DNA from: Streptomyces atriruber
Lineage (GTDB): Bacteria; Actinomycetota; Actinomycetes; Streptomycetales; Streptomycetaceae
Assembly: GCF_001418325.1 (NCBI RefSeq)
Contig: NZ_LIPN01000088.1
Location: 1 to 47,882, forward strand
DNA: 47,882 nucleotides
Direction: 5' to 3'
A program made the translations under genes and the position numbers. Within the stretch, counting starts at the first letter, position 1; each line of letters begins with the position of its first letter. Positions 24,161 to 35,610 of the stretch are shown piece by piece. The notes below the pieces were generated by a model. The model was not told the origin of the DNA, searched no databases, and was given only the letters and a program-made list of their open reading frames with translations.

Positions 24161-26035
24161 GTGCAGGCGGTCGACACCCTTTTGAAGCGGGCGTGCGAGA
24201 AATTCGCTGACGCGACCGCAATCACTTCTCCCACCGATTCGATGTCGTATTCCGAACTGCTGTCACGCGCACAGGAGGTGGCGGACGACCTGCGGGCGCG
24301 GGGCGTCGGCAGCGGTGACGTCGTCGGCATCCTCGGCAGACGCGGCGCGTCGGCGGTCGTGGCCGTCCTCGGCGTGTGGATGTCCGGGGCGATCGTCATG
24401 CTCGTGGACGACGCGCTGCCGGACGTGCGGCGCGAGACGATGCTGGCCGCCGGTCCGGCCCGGGCCACCGTCGACTGCTCGGACGGTCACCGGATCGCTC
24501 TGCGGCCCGCCGCCCCGGAGAAGGACGGCACCGCGGCGGCGGCCCCCGACAAGCTCAACCGAATCGACAGGCTCGACAACGAGGACTACGCCTATATCGC
24601 CTTCACCTCGGGATCCACCGGGAAGCCCAAGGCGATCGTCGGCAGTCACACCGGCCTGTCCGCGTTCCTGGAGTGGCAGTCGGGCGAATTCGGCATCGGC
24701 CCGCACGACCGATTCGCGCATCTCACCAATCTCTCCTTCGACGTCTGGTTCCGGGACGCCCTGACGCCCCTGATCTCGGGGGCCACGCTCTGCGTCCCCG
24801 ACGAGCGGCACCTCGACGCCGACGGAGTCCTGGAATTCCTGCGGAGCAACGGGATCACGGGCTTCCATCTCGTGCCCTCGCTCGCCAAGGTGTGGCTGTC
24901 CGGCTCCGCGCCGACCGAGCCGATATCCACCGTCCGCCACTCCTTCTTCGCGGGCGAACCGCTGGACGGCGCCCTCGTCGGCGCGTGGCAGGACCTCTTT
25001 CCCGACTGCCAGGTCGTGAACCTCTACGGGCCCACCGAGACGACGCTGGCCCAGCACTTCTACCGCGTCCCCCGGAATCCGGCCGCCGGAATCCAGCCAG
25101 TGGGCCGGAACCTTCCCCATGCGCGGTCCCATGTCCTGGACGAGAACCGGAAGGTGTGCCCGGACGGCACCGCCGGTGAGATCCACATCGCGGCCGACCA
25201 CCCCTCGCACGGATACCTGGTCGACGGCCGGATGGTCTCGCCCTTCGTCGAGGTGGAGATCGGCGCGGAGCGCGTCGTCGCGTATCCGACCGGAGATCTC
25301 GGACGGCGCGGCCCCGACGGCGGCCTGGAGATCCTCGGCCGGGCGGACGACCAGATCAAGATCGCGGGCGTACGGATCGAGCTGCAGGAGGTCCGCTCCG
25401 CGATCCAGTCCCACCCGAGCGTCCGCGACGTCTTCGTCTGCGCCCAGGAGGACCGCTTCACCAAGGTCATCATCGCGGTCGTCGAAGGCGACGCGACGGC
25501 CGAGCGGGAGCTGCGCGACTACGTGGGCGGCCGCCTGATGAGCGTCATGCTCCCGTCGGCCTTCCTCTTCCTGCCCGAGCTGCCGAAGCTCCCCAACGGC
25601 AAGGTCGACCGCAAGGCGCTGTCCGAGGTCGCCCGGGTCCACGTCGAGGAGCGGGCCCGGCGCGCCGAGGCCGAGCGGGCCGCGGCGGCGCCGGAGGCGG
25701 GCCGCCCGGCGCGCCCGGTGGCCGAGCGGCTCGAACGCATCTGGCTCGACGTGGCGGGCGGCGGGGCGGGTTCCCTGACCGACCGCGAGGCCAACTTCTT
25801 CGACGTGGGCGGGACTTCGCTGACCATCGTGGTGCTCCACTCCGAGCTCCAGCGCGAGTTCGGCGTCCGCTTCCCGCTCGTACGCCTCTTCGAGCACGCG
25901 TCGTTCAACGCGCAGCGGCGCTTCCTCACCTCCGTGACGCAGGAGCCCCACGACCGCGCGCCGAGCGCCTCGGCGGCCACCGGCCGCGCCACGCGCAGCC
26001 GCGTGCTCTCCACCCGGCGCGCCCGTCGCCGCTAG
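24161..26035 (+). CDS. stand-alone NRPS adenylation-carrier (A-T) protein
   Basis: A 624-residue protein with one adenylation domain (about 5-490) and one peptidyl-carrier domain (about 520-590), and no condensation or thioesterase domain. Core motifs seen: A3 FTSGSTGKPK (148-157), A5 YGPTETT (289-295), A7 YPTGDL, A8 GRADDQIKIAGVRIEL and A10 LPNGKVDR with Lys481. The carrier serine is Ser553 in DVGGTSL. By hand alignment to GrsA the pocket is Asp194, Val195, Arg198, His236, Phe262, Ala264, Leu288, Leu296, Ala297. Asp194 fits an amino-acid substrate, and Arg and His suggest an acidic one (inference). GTG at 24161 follows GGAGA. It is the first gene of the operon. Confidence 0.88.
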   Translation: MQAVDTLLKRACEKFADATAITSPTDSMSYSELLSRAQEVADDLRARGVGSGDVVGILGRRGASAVVAVLGVWMSGAIVMLVDDALPDVRRETMLAAGPARATVDCSDGHRIALRPAAPEKDGTAAAAPDKLNRIDRLDNEDYAYIAFTSGSTGKPKAIVGSHTGLSAFLEWQSGEFGIGPHDRFAHLTNLSFDVWFRDALTPLISGATLCVPDERHLDADGVLEFLRSNGITGFHLVPSLAKVWLSGSAPTEPISTVRHSFFAGEPLDGALVGAWQDLFPDCQVVNLYGPTETTLAQHFYRVPRNPAAGIQPVGRNLPHARSHVLDENRKVCPDGTAGEIHIAADHPSHGYLVDGRMVSPFVEVEIGAERVVAYPTGDLGRRGPDGGLEILGRADDQIKIAGVRIELQEVRSAIQSHPSVRDVFVCAQEDRFTKVIIAVVEGDATAERELRDYVGGRLMSVMLPSAFLFLPELPKLPNGKVDRKALSEVARVHVEERARRAEAERAAAAPEAGRPARPVAERLERIWLDVAGGGAGSLTDREANFFDVGGTSLTIVVLHSELQREFGVRFPLVRLFEHASFNAQRRFLTSVTQEPHDRAPSASAATGRATRSRVLSTRRARRR

Positions 26036-26067
26036 CAACCCACTCCCGTACCGGACCAAGGATGAAC

Positions 26068-29053
<2,986 letters not shown>

Positions 29054-29061
<8 letters not shown>

Positions 29062-30202
29062 CAGTTCCTTCCTCGAAGCCGGGCAGCTGGCGAGCCTGAA
29101 GGCCAAGCTCAGGTCGGGGACCACCGGCGCCCCCGCACCGGGCCCGGCCCCCTCGTCCCTCCCCGACCTCGGCGTCATCTTCTTCTCGGGCCTGAGCGGC
29201 GACAGCGACCCCTACGAGCTCCTCCTGGAGGTCTCCCGCTACGTCGACGGCGCCGGGTTCGGCGCCATCTGGACCCCGGAGCGGCACTTCACCGACGCGG
29301 GCGGCGCCTATCCCAACCCGGCCGTCCTCGGCGCCGCGCTCGCGATGATCACCGAGAACGTGCGGATCCGGGCGGGCAGCATCAACCTCCCCCTCCACAA
29401 CGTCCTGCGCGCCGCCGAGGAGTGGGCGCTCGTGGACAACCTCTCCGGCGGGCGCGTGGACCTCGCGGTGGCGCCCGGCTGGCACGCGCGGGACTTCGTA
29501 CTCGACCCCGACGCGTTCCAGGACCGGGCACAGGTGCTCAACCGCTCGCGGGAGCAGCTCCAGGACCTGTGGCGCGGCAACACCGTCCAGCGCACCGACG
29601 CGCTGGGCGAGAGCCACGACATCCTGACGTTCCCGCGGCCCGTACAGCCGGAGCTGCCGGTCTGGCTGACCTCGTCCAAGAGCGAGGACGCCTGGCGGTT
29701 CGCGGGCGAGAACGGCTTCAACGTCCTGTCCGCGCTGATCAACTTCGGTCCGCCCGAGCTGAAGAAGCGCATCGACATCTACCGCGAGGCGCGGGCCCGG
29801 GTGGGGCTCGACCCCGACGCCGGTGTCGTGTCGCTGATGCTGCACACCTATGTGGGCGCCGACATGGACGAGGCCGTCGAGACGGTCAGGCCCGCCATGA
29901 TCGAGTATCTGGGCTCCTTCGTCACGCAGCACGCGACCTCCGGCCAGAGCGAGTCGCGCGACAAGTCCGAGACGCTGCGCACCCTCGACCAGGACCGGGC
30001 GGAGTTCCTGGAGATGGTCTTCCAGCGGTACGTCACGTCGAGCTCGCTCATCGGCGACGCGAAGCAGGCCCGCGCGACCCTGGAGGGCTTCCACGACATG
30101 GGCGTGAACGAGGTGGCCTGCCTCGTCGACTTCGGGCTTTCCAAGGATGAGGTCCTGGCGAGCCTCGCCCGCCTCTCGCCGCTTCTGCAGAACGGAGCCT
30201 GA
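29054..30202 (+). CDS. LLM-class flavin-dependent monooxygenase, MupA type
   Basis: A 382-residue luciferase-like monooxygenase of the type found inside natural-product clusters. After a ~35-residue N-terminal extension the barrel begins LGVIFFSGL and shows WTPERHF, RAGSINLPLHN and GRVDLAVAPGWHARDFVL, all typical of this subgroup. In mupirocin biosynthesis MupA hydroxylates the alpha-carbon of a carrier-bound polyketide (established, from memory). The same reaction on the beta-keto thioester made here would fit. It needs reduced flavin, likely from the reductase at 31516. The ATG overlaps the PKS stop by 8 bases. Confidence 0.88.
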
Positions 30203-30205
30203 CCC

Positions 30206-30778
30206 GTGAAGACGTACAGCTTCCAGGGCATCGAGCCACGCATCCACCCCAGCGTCTACGCGTTCGACGACGTCGTGGTGATCGGGGACGTCGAGATCGA
30301 GGAGGGCGTCAGCCTGTGGCCCGGCGTGACGATCCGCGGGGACAAGGGCGGTGTGCGCATCGGCCGCGGCTCGAACGTCCAGGACCACGCGATGCTCCAC
30401 TCGGATCCCGGGCAGCCGCTGGTCATCGGGCGTGATGTGACGGTCGCCCACAGCGCGGTGCTGCACGGCTGCTCGGTCGGCGCGGGATCGGTCGTCGGCA
30501 TCGGCGCGGTGCTGCTCAACGGGGTCTCGGTCGGCGCGAGTTCACGTGTCTCCGCGGGCGTCGTGCTGAGCGCGGGACCCGTCTACCCGGCCCGGAGCCT
30601 CATCGCGGGCAACCCCGCGACCGTCCTGATGACGCTGAGCGACAGCGACGTGGCGGTGCTCGACGAGACGGCCGTCGAGTACCGGGAGCTGGCCGAGCAG
30701 TACCGCACGGGCCTGCGCCCGCTCGGCCCCCGCACCGAGGCGGCCAACGTCCCCGAGGCGGCCGCCGTTGTCGAGTAG
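30206..30778 (+). CDS. gamma-carbonic-anhydrase-like hexapeptide-repeat protein
   Basis: A 190-residue left-handed beta-helix protein with hexapeptide repeats across about 15-135. It keeps the gamma-class signature: RGD (44-46), NVQD (57-60) and the three metal-ligand histidines His65, His82 and His87 in the block VAHSAVLHGC. The usual Gly before the second His is Ala. Family members include carbonic anhydrases, and PaaY, a thioesterase in phenylacetate catabolism (established). With no thioesterase elsewhere in the operon, product release is a possible job (inference). GTG start with GGAG upstream, 3 bases after the monooxygenase stop. Confidence 0.82.
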   Translation: MKTYSFQGIEPRIHPSVYAFDDVVVIGDVEIEEGVSLWPGVTIRGDKGGVRIGRGSNVQDHAMLHSDPGQPLVIGRDVTVAHSAVLHGCSVGAGSVVGIGAVLLNGVSVGASSRVSAGVVLSAGPVYPARSLIAGNPATVLMTLSDSDVAVLDETAVEYRELAEQYRTGLRPLGPRTEAANVPEAAAVVE

Positions 30779-31529
30779 CGCTCTCGCCCGCGGCACCCTC
30801 CGCGTGGGGTTCCAGCGGAGCACTCCCCCGTTCTCCTACGCGCCGGGCCCGGCCTTCGAACCCATCGGCTACTCCGTGGACCTGGCTCGCCTCGTCCTCG
30901 CGAAGGTCTTCGACGGTACGCGGCAGCCCCCGCCCCTCGAAGCCGTCGAGGTCACCTCCACCACGCGGGAGGGCCTCCTCGCCGAGGGCCGCATCGACAT
31001 CGAATGCGGGTCGACGACCATCACCGAAGCACGGCTGCGGCGCTGCGCGTTCAGTCGGCCGATCTTCCGGACCTCGCACCGGATCGCCGTGAAGCCGGGC
31101 GCGACGGCGGGCACGGGCACCCGGCGCGTGGTCGGCATCCAGGGCTCGACGAGTCAGGCCGCCCTCGAAGGCGCGCCGGATCCGGGCTTCGCCTTCGCCT
31201 TCGTCGGTGTGCCGTCCATCGGCGCGGCCTTCGACGCCTTCCTCGACGACCCGCTCGTCGACGCGATGGTCGCGGACGAGGTGATCCTGCGGACCCTGCT
31301 GCGCGGCGACCGCGTGCCGGGCGACGTCTCCTTGCTCGACGTGCGGCTCGGCGAGGAGGGCTACGGATTCATGATGCGCAAGGACGACCCGGAGTTCGTC
31401 CGTGCCGTCGATGCCGCGCTGGCCGACGTGCTCGCGTCCGACGTGCACCCGAAGCTCCTCGACACGTGGTTCGCCGACGAGCCGCCGATGAGCTCCCCGA
31501 ACGGAACAGGCACCCATGAAAACCTCTGA
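30768..31529 (+). CDS. SBP_bac_3-fold protein without signal peptide
   Basis: A 253-residue protein with the type II periplasmic-binding fold of polar amino-acid binding proteins (GTLRVGFQRSTPPFSY at the start, IDIECGSTTITEARLRRCAFSRPI in the middle, YGFMMRKDDPEFVRAVDAAL near the end). It begins directly at the domain, with no signal sequence or lipobox, and no transporter genes accompany it, so it is probably cytoplasmic. Enzymes with this fold exist, such as cyclohexadienyl dehydratase, which also decarboxylates. A catalytic or ligand-sensing role is therefore possible. TTG start, overlapping the upstream gene by 11 bases and the next by 14. Confidence 0.75.
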   Translation: MSSSALARGTLRVGFQRSTPPFSYAPGPAFEPIGYSVDLARLVLAKVFDGTRQPPPLEAVEVTSTTREGLLAEGRIDIECGSTTITEARLRRCAFSRPIFRTSHRIAVKPGATAGTGTRRVVGIQGSTSQAALEGAPDPGFAFAFVGVPSIGAAFDAFLDDPLVDAMVADEVILRTLLRGDRVPGDVSLLDVRLGEEGYGFMMRKDDPEFVRAVDAALADVLASDVHPKLLDTWFADEPPMSSPNGTGTHENL

Positions 31530-32046
31530 GACCACCGCGTCCGCCCTCCAGGACACGTTCAAGGACGTCATGGCCAGCGTGGCCACGCCCGTCTCGATCG
31601 TGACGGGTCTGGCCCACAACGGCGCGCCGTGCGGGGCGACCGTCAGCGCCTTCTCCTCGCTCTCGGTCTCCCCGCCGATGATCCTGGTCAGCCTGGACCG
31701 GCGCTCGCGCACCCTTGAGGTCATCCGCGAGTCCGGTCGCTTCGGGCTCAACGTGCTCGGCGCCGACCAGGACGACCTGGCGATGTCGTTCGCGTCCAAG
31801 GGCGGCGCCGACAAGTTCCGCGGGACGTCCTGGAGCATCGAGCACGGCCTCCCCCGCATCTCGCGGTCGTCGGCGTGGATCGCCTCGACCGTGGCCGACT
31901 TCGCGGACGGCGGCGACCACGTCATCGTCCTCGGCCGCGTCGACGCGGCGGAGGCCGCGGCGAGCCGGGCCCCGCTGGTGTACCACCGGCGCAACTTCGG
32001 CACCCACCAGCCGTACCACCGCAGCGCCCGAGGAGTACCGGCATGA
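31516..32046 (+). CDS. flavin reductase-like domain protein
   Basis: A 176-residue protein of the HpaC/flavin-reductase split-barrel family, with the segments PVSIVTGLAHNGAPCGATVSAFSSLSVSPPM (read in two parts), FGLNVLGADQDDLAMSFA and the C-terminal APLVYHRRNFGTH. It would use NAD(P)H to make free reduced flavin for the LLM monooxygenase in the same operon. The ATG overlaps the upstream gene by 14 bases, and its own stop overlaps the homoserine dehydrogenase start (ATGA). Confidence 0.88.
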   Translation: MKTSETTASALQDTFKDVMASVATPVSIVTGLAHNGAPCGATVSAFSSLSVSPPMILVSLDRRSRTLEVIRESGRFGLNVLGADQDDLAMSFASKGGADKFRGTSWSIEHGLPRISRSSAWIASTVADFADGGDHVIVLGRVDAAEAAASRAPLVYHRRNFGTHQPYHRSARGVPA

Positions 32047-33326
32047 CGCACCGGGTCAGGATCGGGCTGCTCGGCTGCGGCACGGTCGGGGCGGACTTCG
32101 CCGAGCTGCTGGTGGAGCGGCGCGCCGCGATCGAGTCCGTCACGGGCCTCTCCCTCGATCTCGTACGCGTCGCGGTGCGCGACGCCCGCAAGCCGCGGCC
32201 CCCGGCCCTGGACGCGGAGCTGTTCACCGCCGACGCGCACGACGTGGTGAAGGCCGACGACGTCGACCTCGTGGTGGAGCTGATCGGCGGCACGTCGGCG
32301 GCGGGCGAACTGGTCCTCGCGGCGCTGGACGCCGGGAAGCCGGTGGTGACCGCCAACAAGGAGCTCATCGCGAGCGCGGGCCCCGAGCTGTTCGCCGCGG
32401 CCGACCGGGCGGGCGTCGACCTCTTCTTCGAGGCGGCCGCGGTGGCCGCGGTCCCCATCCTGCGCCCCATGCGGGAGTCCTTGCTCGCCGAGGACGTGAC
32501 GCGGGTGGTCGGCATCGTCAACGGCACCACCAACTACGTGCTGACGCGGATGACGGTCGACGGCCTCGGGTTCGACGAGGCGCTGGCGCAGGCGCAGGAG
32601 CTCGGCTACGCGGAGCCCGACGCGAGCGCCGACATCGAGGGCGCCGACGCGGCGTCCAAGGTGGCCATCCTCGCCTCGCTGGCCTTCAACCGGTCGGTGG
32701 TCGCGGACGACGTCAGCAGGGAGGGCATCGTCGGCCTCGACCGGGAGGACTTCGAGCTGGCCGACCGGTTCGGCTTCGACATCAAGCTCCTCGCCGTGGC
32801 CGAACGCTTCGCCGACGGCGGGGCGGTGGGCGCCCAGGTCTTCCCCGCGCTGATCGCGCGCGACCATCCGCTGGCCAGTGTCCGGGACAGCTTCAACGCG
32901 GTGTTCCTCACCACCTCCGCCGCCGGTGAGCTCATGTTCTACGGGCACGGCGCGGGCCCGCGGCCGTCCGCCTCGGCGATCCTCGGTGACGTCACCGGCG
33001 CCGCGGACCAGCTGGTGCGTGGCACGCACCGCCGCGTCCCGGTCGGCCCGCCCGCGGTCATGCGGCCGACGCGGGACCTGGTGCACTCCTACTACGTCCG
33101 CGCCGACGTCGACGAGGCGCCGGGCGTCCTGTCCGAGGTGACGGGGGTGTTCGCCCGGCACGGCGTGTCCATCCGCACGGTGGACCAGCACGGCTCGGAG
33201 TCGCGGGCCCGCATCGTGTTCATCACGTTCCCCGCGCCCGAACACGCGCTGCACGGCGCGCTGGACGAGCTGCGCGGCCTCGGCCGGGTGCGGGGAGTGG
33301 GCCGGGTGCTGCGCATCCACACATAA
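32043..33326 (+). CDS. hom: homoserine dehydrogenase, probable self-resistance isoform
   Basis: A 427-residue enzyme with the complete family layout: NAD(P)-binding GLLGCGTVG (8-16), TANK with Lys106, NGTTNYVL (160-167), catalytic-region Glu191, Asp202 and Lys206 (GADAASK), and a C-terminal ACT domain (PGVLSEVTGVFARHGVSI). It reduces aspartate semialdehyde to homoserine. The usually strict EAxVxGxIP stretch reads EAAAVAAVP (130-138), replacing the conserved Val and Gly by Ala. ATGA overlap with the reductase gene and GAGGAG upstream. As the only primary-metabolic enzyme in the operon it is best read as a resistant duplicate. Confidence 0.9.
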   Translation: MTHRVRIGLLGCGTVGADFAELLVERRAAIESVTGLSLDLVRVAVRDARKPRPPALDAELFTADAHDVVKADDVDLVVELIGGTSAAGELVLAALDAGKPVVTANKELIASAGPELFAAADRAGVDLFFEAAAVAAVPILRPMRESLLAEDVTRVVGIVNGTTNYVLTRMTVDGLGFDEALAQAQELGYAEPDASADIEGADAASKVAILASLAFNRSVVADDVSREGIVGLDREDFELADRFGFDIKLLAVAERFADGGAVGAQVFPALIARDHPLASVRDSFNAVFLTTSAAGELMFYGHGAGPRPSASAILGDVTGAADQLVRGTHRRVPVGPPAVMRPTRDLVHSYYVRADVDEAPGVLSEVTGVFARHGVSIRTVDQHGSESRARIVFITFPAPEHALHGALDELRGLGRVRGVGRVLRIHT

Positions 33327-33381
33327 CGCCTCACCACACCCCACGACAGCGACAGATACCGAACCACACGGAGTGCCACCC

Positions 33382-33684
33382 ATGTCCCAGCCGATTCAGC
33401 TCGTCATCCAGATCACCACGCAGCCGGGCCGCGGCAAGGAGCAGACCGACGCCTACGAGCGCCTCGCGCCGCTCGTGCGCGCCGAGGACGGCTGCCTGCA
33501 GTACGACCTGCACCAGGTGACCGGCGACCCCGACCGCTTCGTCCTCATCGAGCGGTGGGCGTCGCAGGAGGCGCTCGACGCGCACGACGCCACGCCGCAC
33601 ATGGTCGAGGCCGACGCGGCGAGCCCGGCGTTCCGCGCGGGCCCCGCCGTGGTCGTACGCCTCGATGCGGAGCCCCTGGCCTGA
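33382..33684 (+). CDS. ABM-domain (antibiotic biosynthesis monooxygenase-like) protein
   Basis: A 100-residue dimeric alpha-beta barrel protein with the ABM features LVIQITTQPGRGKE, APLVRAEDGCLQYDLHQ and DRFVLIERWASQEALDAH. Members include cofactor-free monooxygenases, haem-degrading enzymes and proteins of unknown role in antibiotic clusters. It is last in the operon, 55 bases after the homoserine dehydrogenase stop. I chose the ATG at 33382 over an in-frame GTG three codons earlier because CGGAG lies 8 bases before it. Its part in the pathway is not evident. Confidence 0.8.
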   Translation: MSQPIQLVIQITTQPGRGKEQTDAYERLAPLVRAEDGCLQYDLHQVTGDPDRFVLIERWASQEALDAHDATPHMVEADAASPAFRAGPAVVVRLDAEPLA

Positions 33685-33698
33685 CGCACGCCCCTGAC

Positions 33699-33748
33699 AC
33701 ATGCGTATGCCCTGCCCCCTCGGACGAGGGGGCAGGGCATACGCATGT
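33699..33748. terminator. strong bidirectional terminator closing the biosynthetic operon
   Basis: A perfect 23-bp inverted repeat (33699-33721 with 33726-33748) with loop GGAC, between the ABM gene stop and the convergent permease stop at 33756. It is the longest perfect stem I found in the window. Confidence 0.85.
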
Positions 33749-33755
33749 CTGCCGA

Positions 33756-34637
33756 CTACTTGACGGAGCCCGCCGTGAGCCCCGACACCACGTGCCGTTC
33801 GATGAACGCGAACAGCACGATGACCGGGACGATCGCGACCACGGACGCGGCGAAGAGGTAGTTCCACTGCACCGTGTAGTTGCCGATGAAGTTGTTGATG
33901 CCGACCGTCAGCGGCTGCTTGTCCGGCTGGGTGGTCAGGGTCAGGCCCATCACGAACTCGTTCCAGGACGTGATGAAGGTGAAGATCACGGCCGTCACGA
34001 CGCCGGGCAGCGCGAGCGGCAGCGTCACCTTGATCATGGCGCCGAAGCGGCTGGTGCCGTCCACCATGGCGGCCTCCTCCAGCTCGGGCGGGATCGAGCT
34101 GATGTAGGCCGTCAGGATCCACACCGCGAAGGCGAGGTTGAACGCCGCGTTGGTGAGGATCAGCGTCCAGACCGAGTTGAGCATGTCCAGCTGGTGGAAC
34201 TCGCGGTACAGGCCGACCAGGAGCGCCGTGGGCTGGAACATCTGGGTGACCAGGACCAGGAGCAGGAAGAGCTTGCGGCCGCGGAAGCGCATGCGGGCCG
34301 TGTAGTACGCGGCGGGCAGCGAGACGAGCAGGACCAGCAGGGTGGCGCCGCCCGCGACGAGCAGCGTCACCTGGAGGTTCTGGCCGAGCTCGGACTCCTT
34401 CCAGACGTCGATGAAGTTCGCCCACTCCAGGTTCTTGGGCAGGTACGTGCGGTCCCGCAGCTCTTCCTTGGGGCGGAGCGCGGTGACGATCATCTCCAGG
34501 TACGGCGCGAGGAAGATCGCGGCCAGGAGCCACGCGCAGGCCGTGATGACCAGGGTGCGGGGCCGGAAGGTGCGGTTGGCCTTCTTGGGGCCGTCGTCCT
34601 TCCGGGGCGCGGGGCGGGTCGCCGTCGCGGTGGCCAT
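33756..34637 (-). CDS. carbohydrate ABC transporter permease (MalG type)
   Basis: A 293-residue permease with six helices and the inner-membrane coupling motif EEAAMVDGTSRFGAMIKVTLPLALPG, read in two parts (the EAA loop). The ATG at 34637 has GAGGAGG 4 bases upstream and overlaps the stop of the preceding permease by one base (TGATG). Six further codons upstream belong to the same frame but lack a ribosome binding site. It is the last gene of a three-gene importer whose ATPase is not encoded here. In Streptomyces the shared ATPase MsiK usually serves such systems (established). Confidence 0.88.
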   Translation of the reverse strand: MATATATRPAPRKDDGPKKANRTFRPRTLVITACAWLLAAIFLAPYLEMIVTALRPKEELRDRTYLPKNLEWANFIDVWKESELGQNLQVTLLVAGGATLLVLLVSLPAAYYTARMRFRGRKLFLLLVLVTQMFQPTALLVGLYREFHQLDMLNSVWTLILTNAAFNLAFAVWILTAYISSIPPELEEAAMVDGTSRFGAMIKVTLPLALPGVVTAVIFTFITSWNEFVMGLTLTTQPDKQPLTVGINNFIGNYTVQWNYLFAASVVAIVPVIVLFAFIERHVVSGLTAGSVK

Positions 34638-35584
34638 CAGTCCTCCTCGTTCCACCGGCTGACCTTCAGGAAGATCAGCACGAGCACCACGACCATCAGG
34701 AAGTTGACGACCGACATGGCCGCGGACTCACCGATGTCGGTCTCCTTCAGCTTGTACATGAACACCATCGACGTGGAGGTGTCGTAGCCCGGACCGCCCT
34801 GGGTCATGGCCCAGATGATCGGGAAGGAGTTGAAGACGTTGATGAGGTTGATGACCACGCCGACGAGGAAGGCGGGCCGCAGCATCGGCAGCGTGATGTG
34901 CCGGTAGGTCTGCCAGGGGCTCGCGCCGTCGATGCGGGAGGCTTCGTAGACGTCCTGCGGGATGGTCTGCAGCCCGGCCAGGAGCGTGTACGTGGTGAAG
35001 GGGAGCGACACGAAGACGGCCACGCCCATCATCCACGGCCAGGCGGTCTCCGCCTTGCCCAGCCAGTCCTTGGAGCTGTCGATGAGCCCCAGGTCCAGCA
35101 TCAGCGTATTGAGGACGCCCGCGGTCTGGTTGAGCATCCATTTGAAGCCGATGGCGGTCATCAGGACGGATGCGGCCCAGGGGGCGATGAGCGCCCAGCG
35201 GACGTAGCGGCGGCCGGGGAACTTCTGGTTGAACAGCTGGGCGAGGGCCAGCGAGAGCAGCATCGTCACGGTGACGACGACGACGGTCCACACCACCGTC
35301 CAGGTCAGGACGGCCCCGAAGTCGCTCTCCTCGAAGAGCTTCTTGAACTTGTCGGTCCCGGCGCTGCCACGCACCTTGCCGGAGATGGAGATGTTGAGGA
35401 ACGAGGTGCGGACCAGCTCGACGACGGGCCAGACGACCACGGCGAGGATCAGCAGGATGACGGGCGCTATCCAGGGCAGCGGGCCGAGCCGGGCCAGACC
35501 GCTGCGGCGGCTCACCGGCCTGGGTGCGCGCCCGCCCCGCCCCCGGCCGGTCTCGGCCGGGGGCGAAGGGGCTTTGAGCGACAC
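34637..35584 (-). CDS. carbohydrate ABC transporter permease (MalF type)
   Basis: A 315-residue permease with six helices after a polar, Arg- and Gly-rich N terminus of about 35 residues. The EAA coupling loop is YEASRIDGASPWQTYRHITLP. It pairs with the MalG-type permease downstream, to which it is coupled by a one-base overlap. The GTG start has AAGGGAG 5 bases upstream and follows the binding-protein stop by 26 bases. Confidence 0.88.
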   Translation of the reverse strand: MSLKAPSPPAETGRGRGGRAPRPVSRRSGLARLGPLPWIAPVILLILAVVVWPVVELVRTSFLNISISGKVRGSAGTDKFKKLFEESDFGAVLTWTVVWTVVVVTVTMLLSLALAQLFNQKFPGRRYVRWALIAPWAASVLMTAIGFKWMLNQTAGVLNTLMLDLGLIDSSKDWLGKAETAWPWMMGVAVFVSLPFTTYTLLAGLQTIPQDVYEASRIDGASPWQTYRHITLPMLRPAFLVGVVINLINVFNSFPIIWAMTQGGPGYDTSTSMVFMYKLKETDIGESAAMSVVNFLMVVVLVLIFLKVSRWNEED

Positions 35585-35610
35585 GAAGACTCCCTTGCTT
35601 GCCTACTCGC

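Noticed and set aside
30768..31529. SBP_bac_3 protein as part of an amino-acid ABC importer
   Set aside because: It has no signal peptide or lipobox, and no amino-acid permease or ATPase gene lies nearby. The sugar permeases at 33756-35584 belong to another family and strand.
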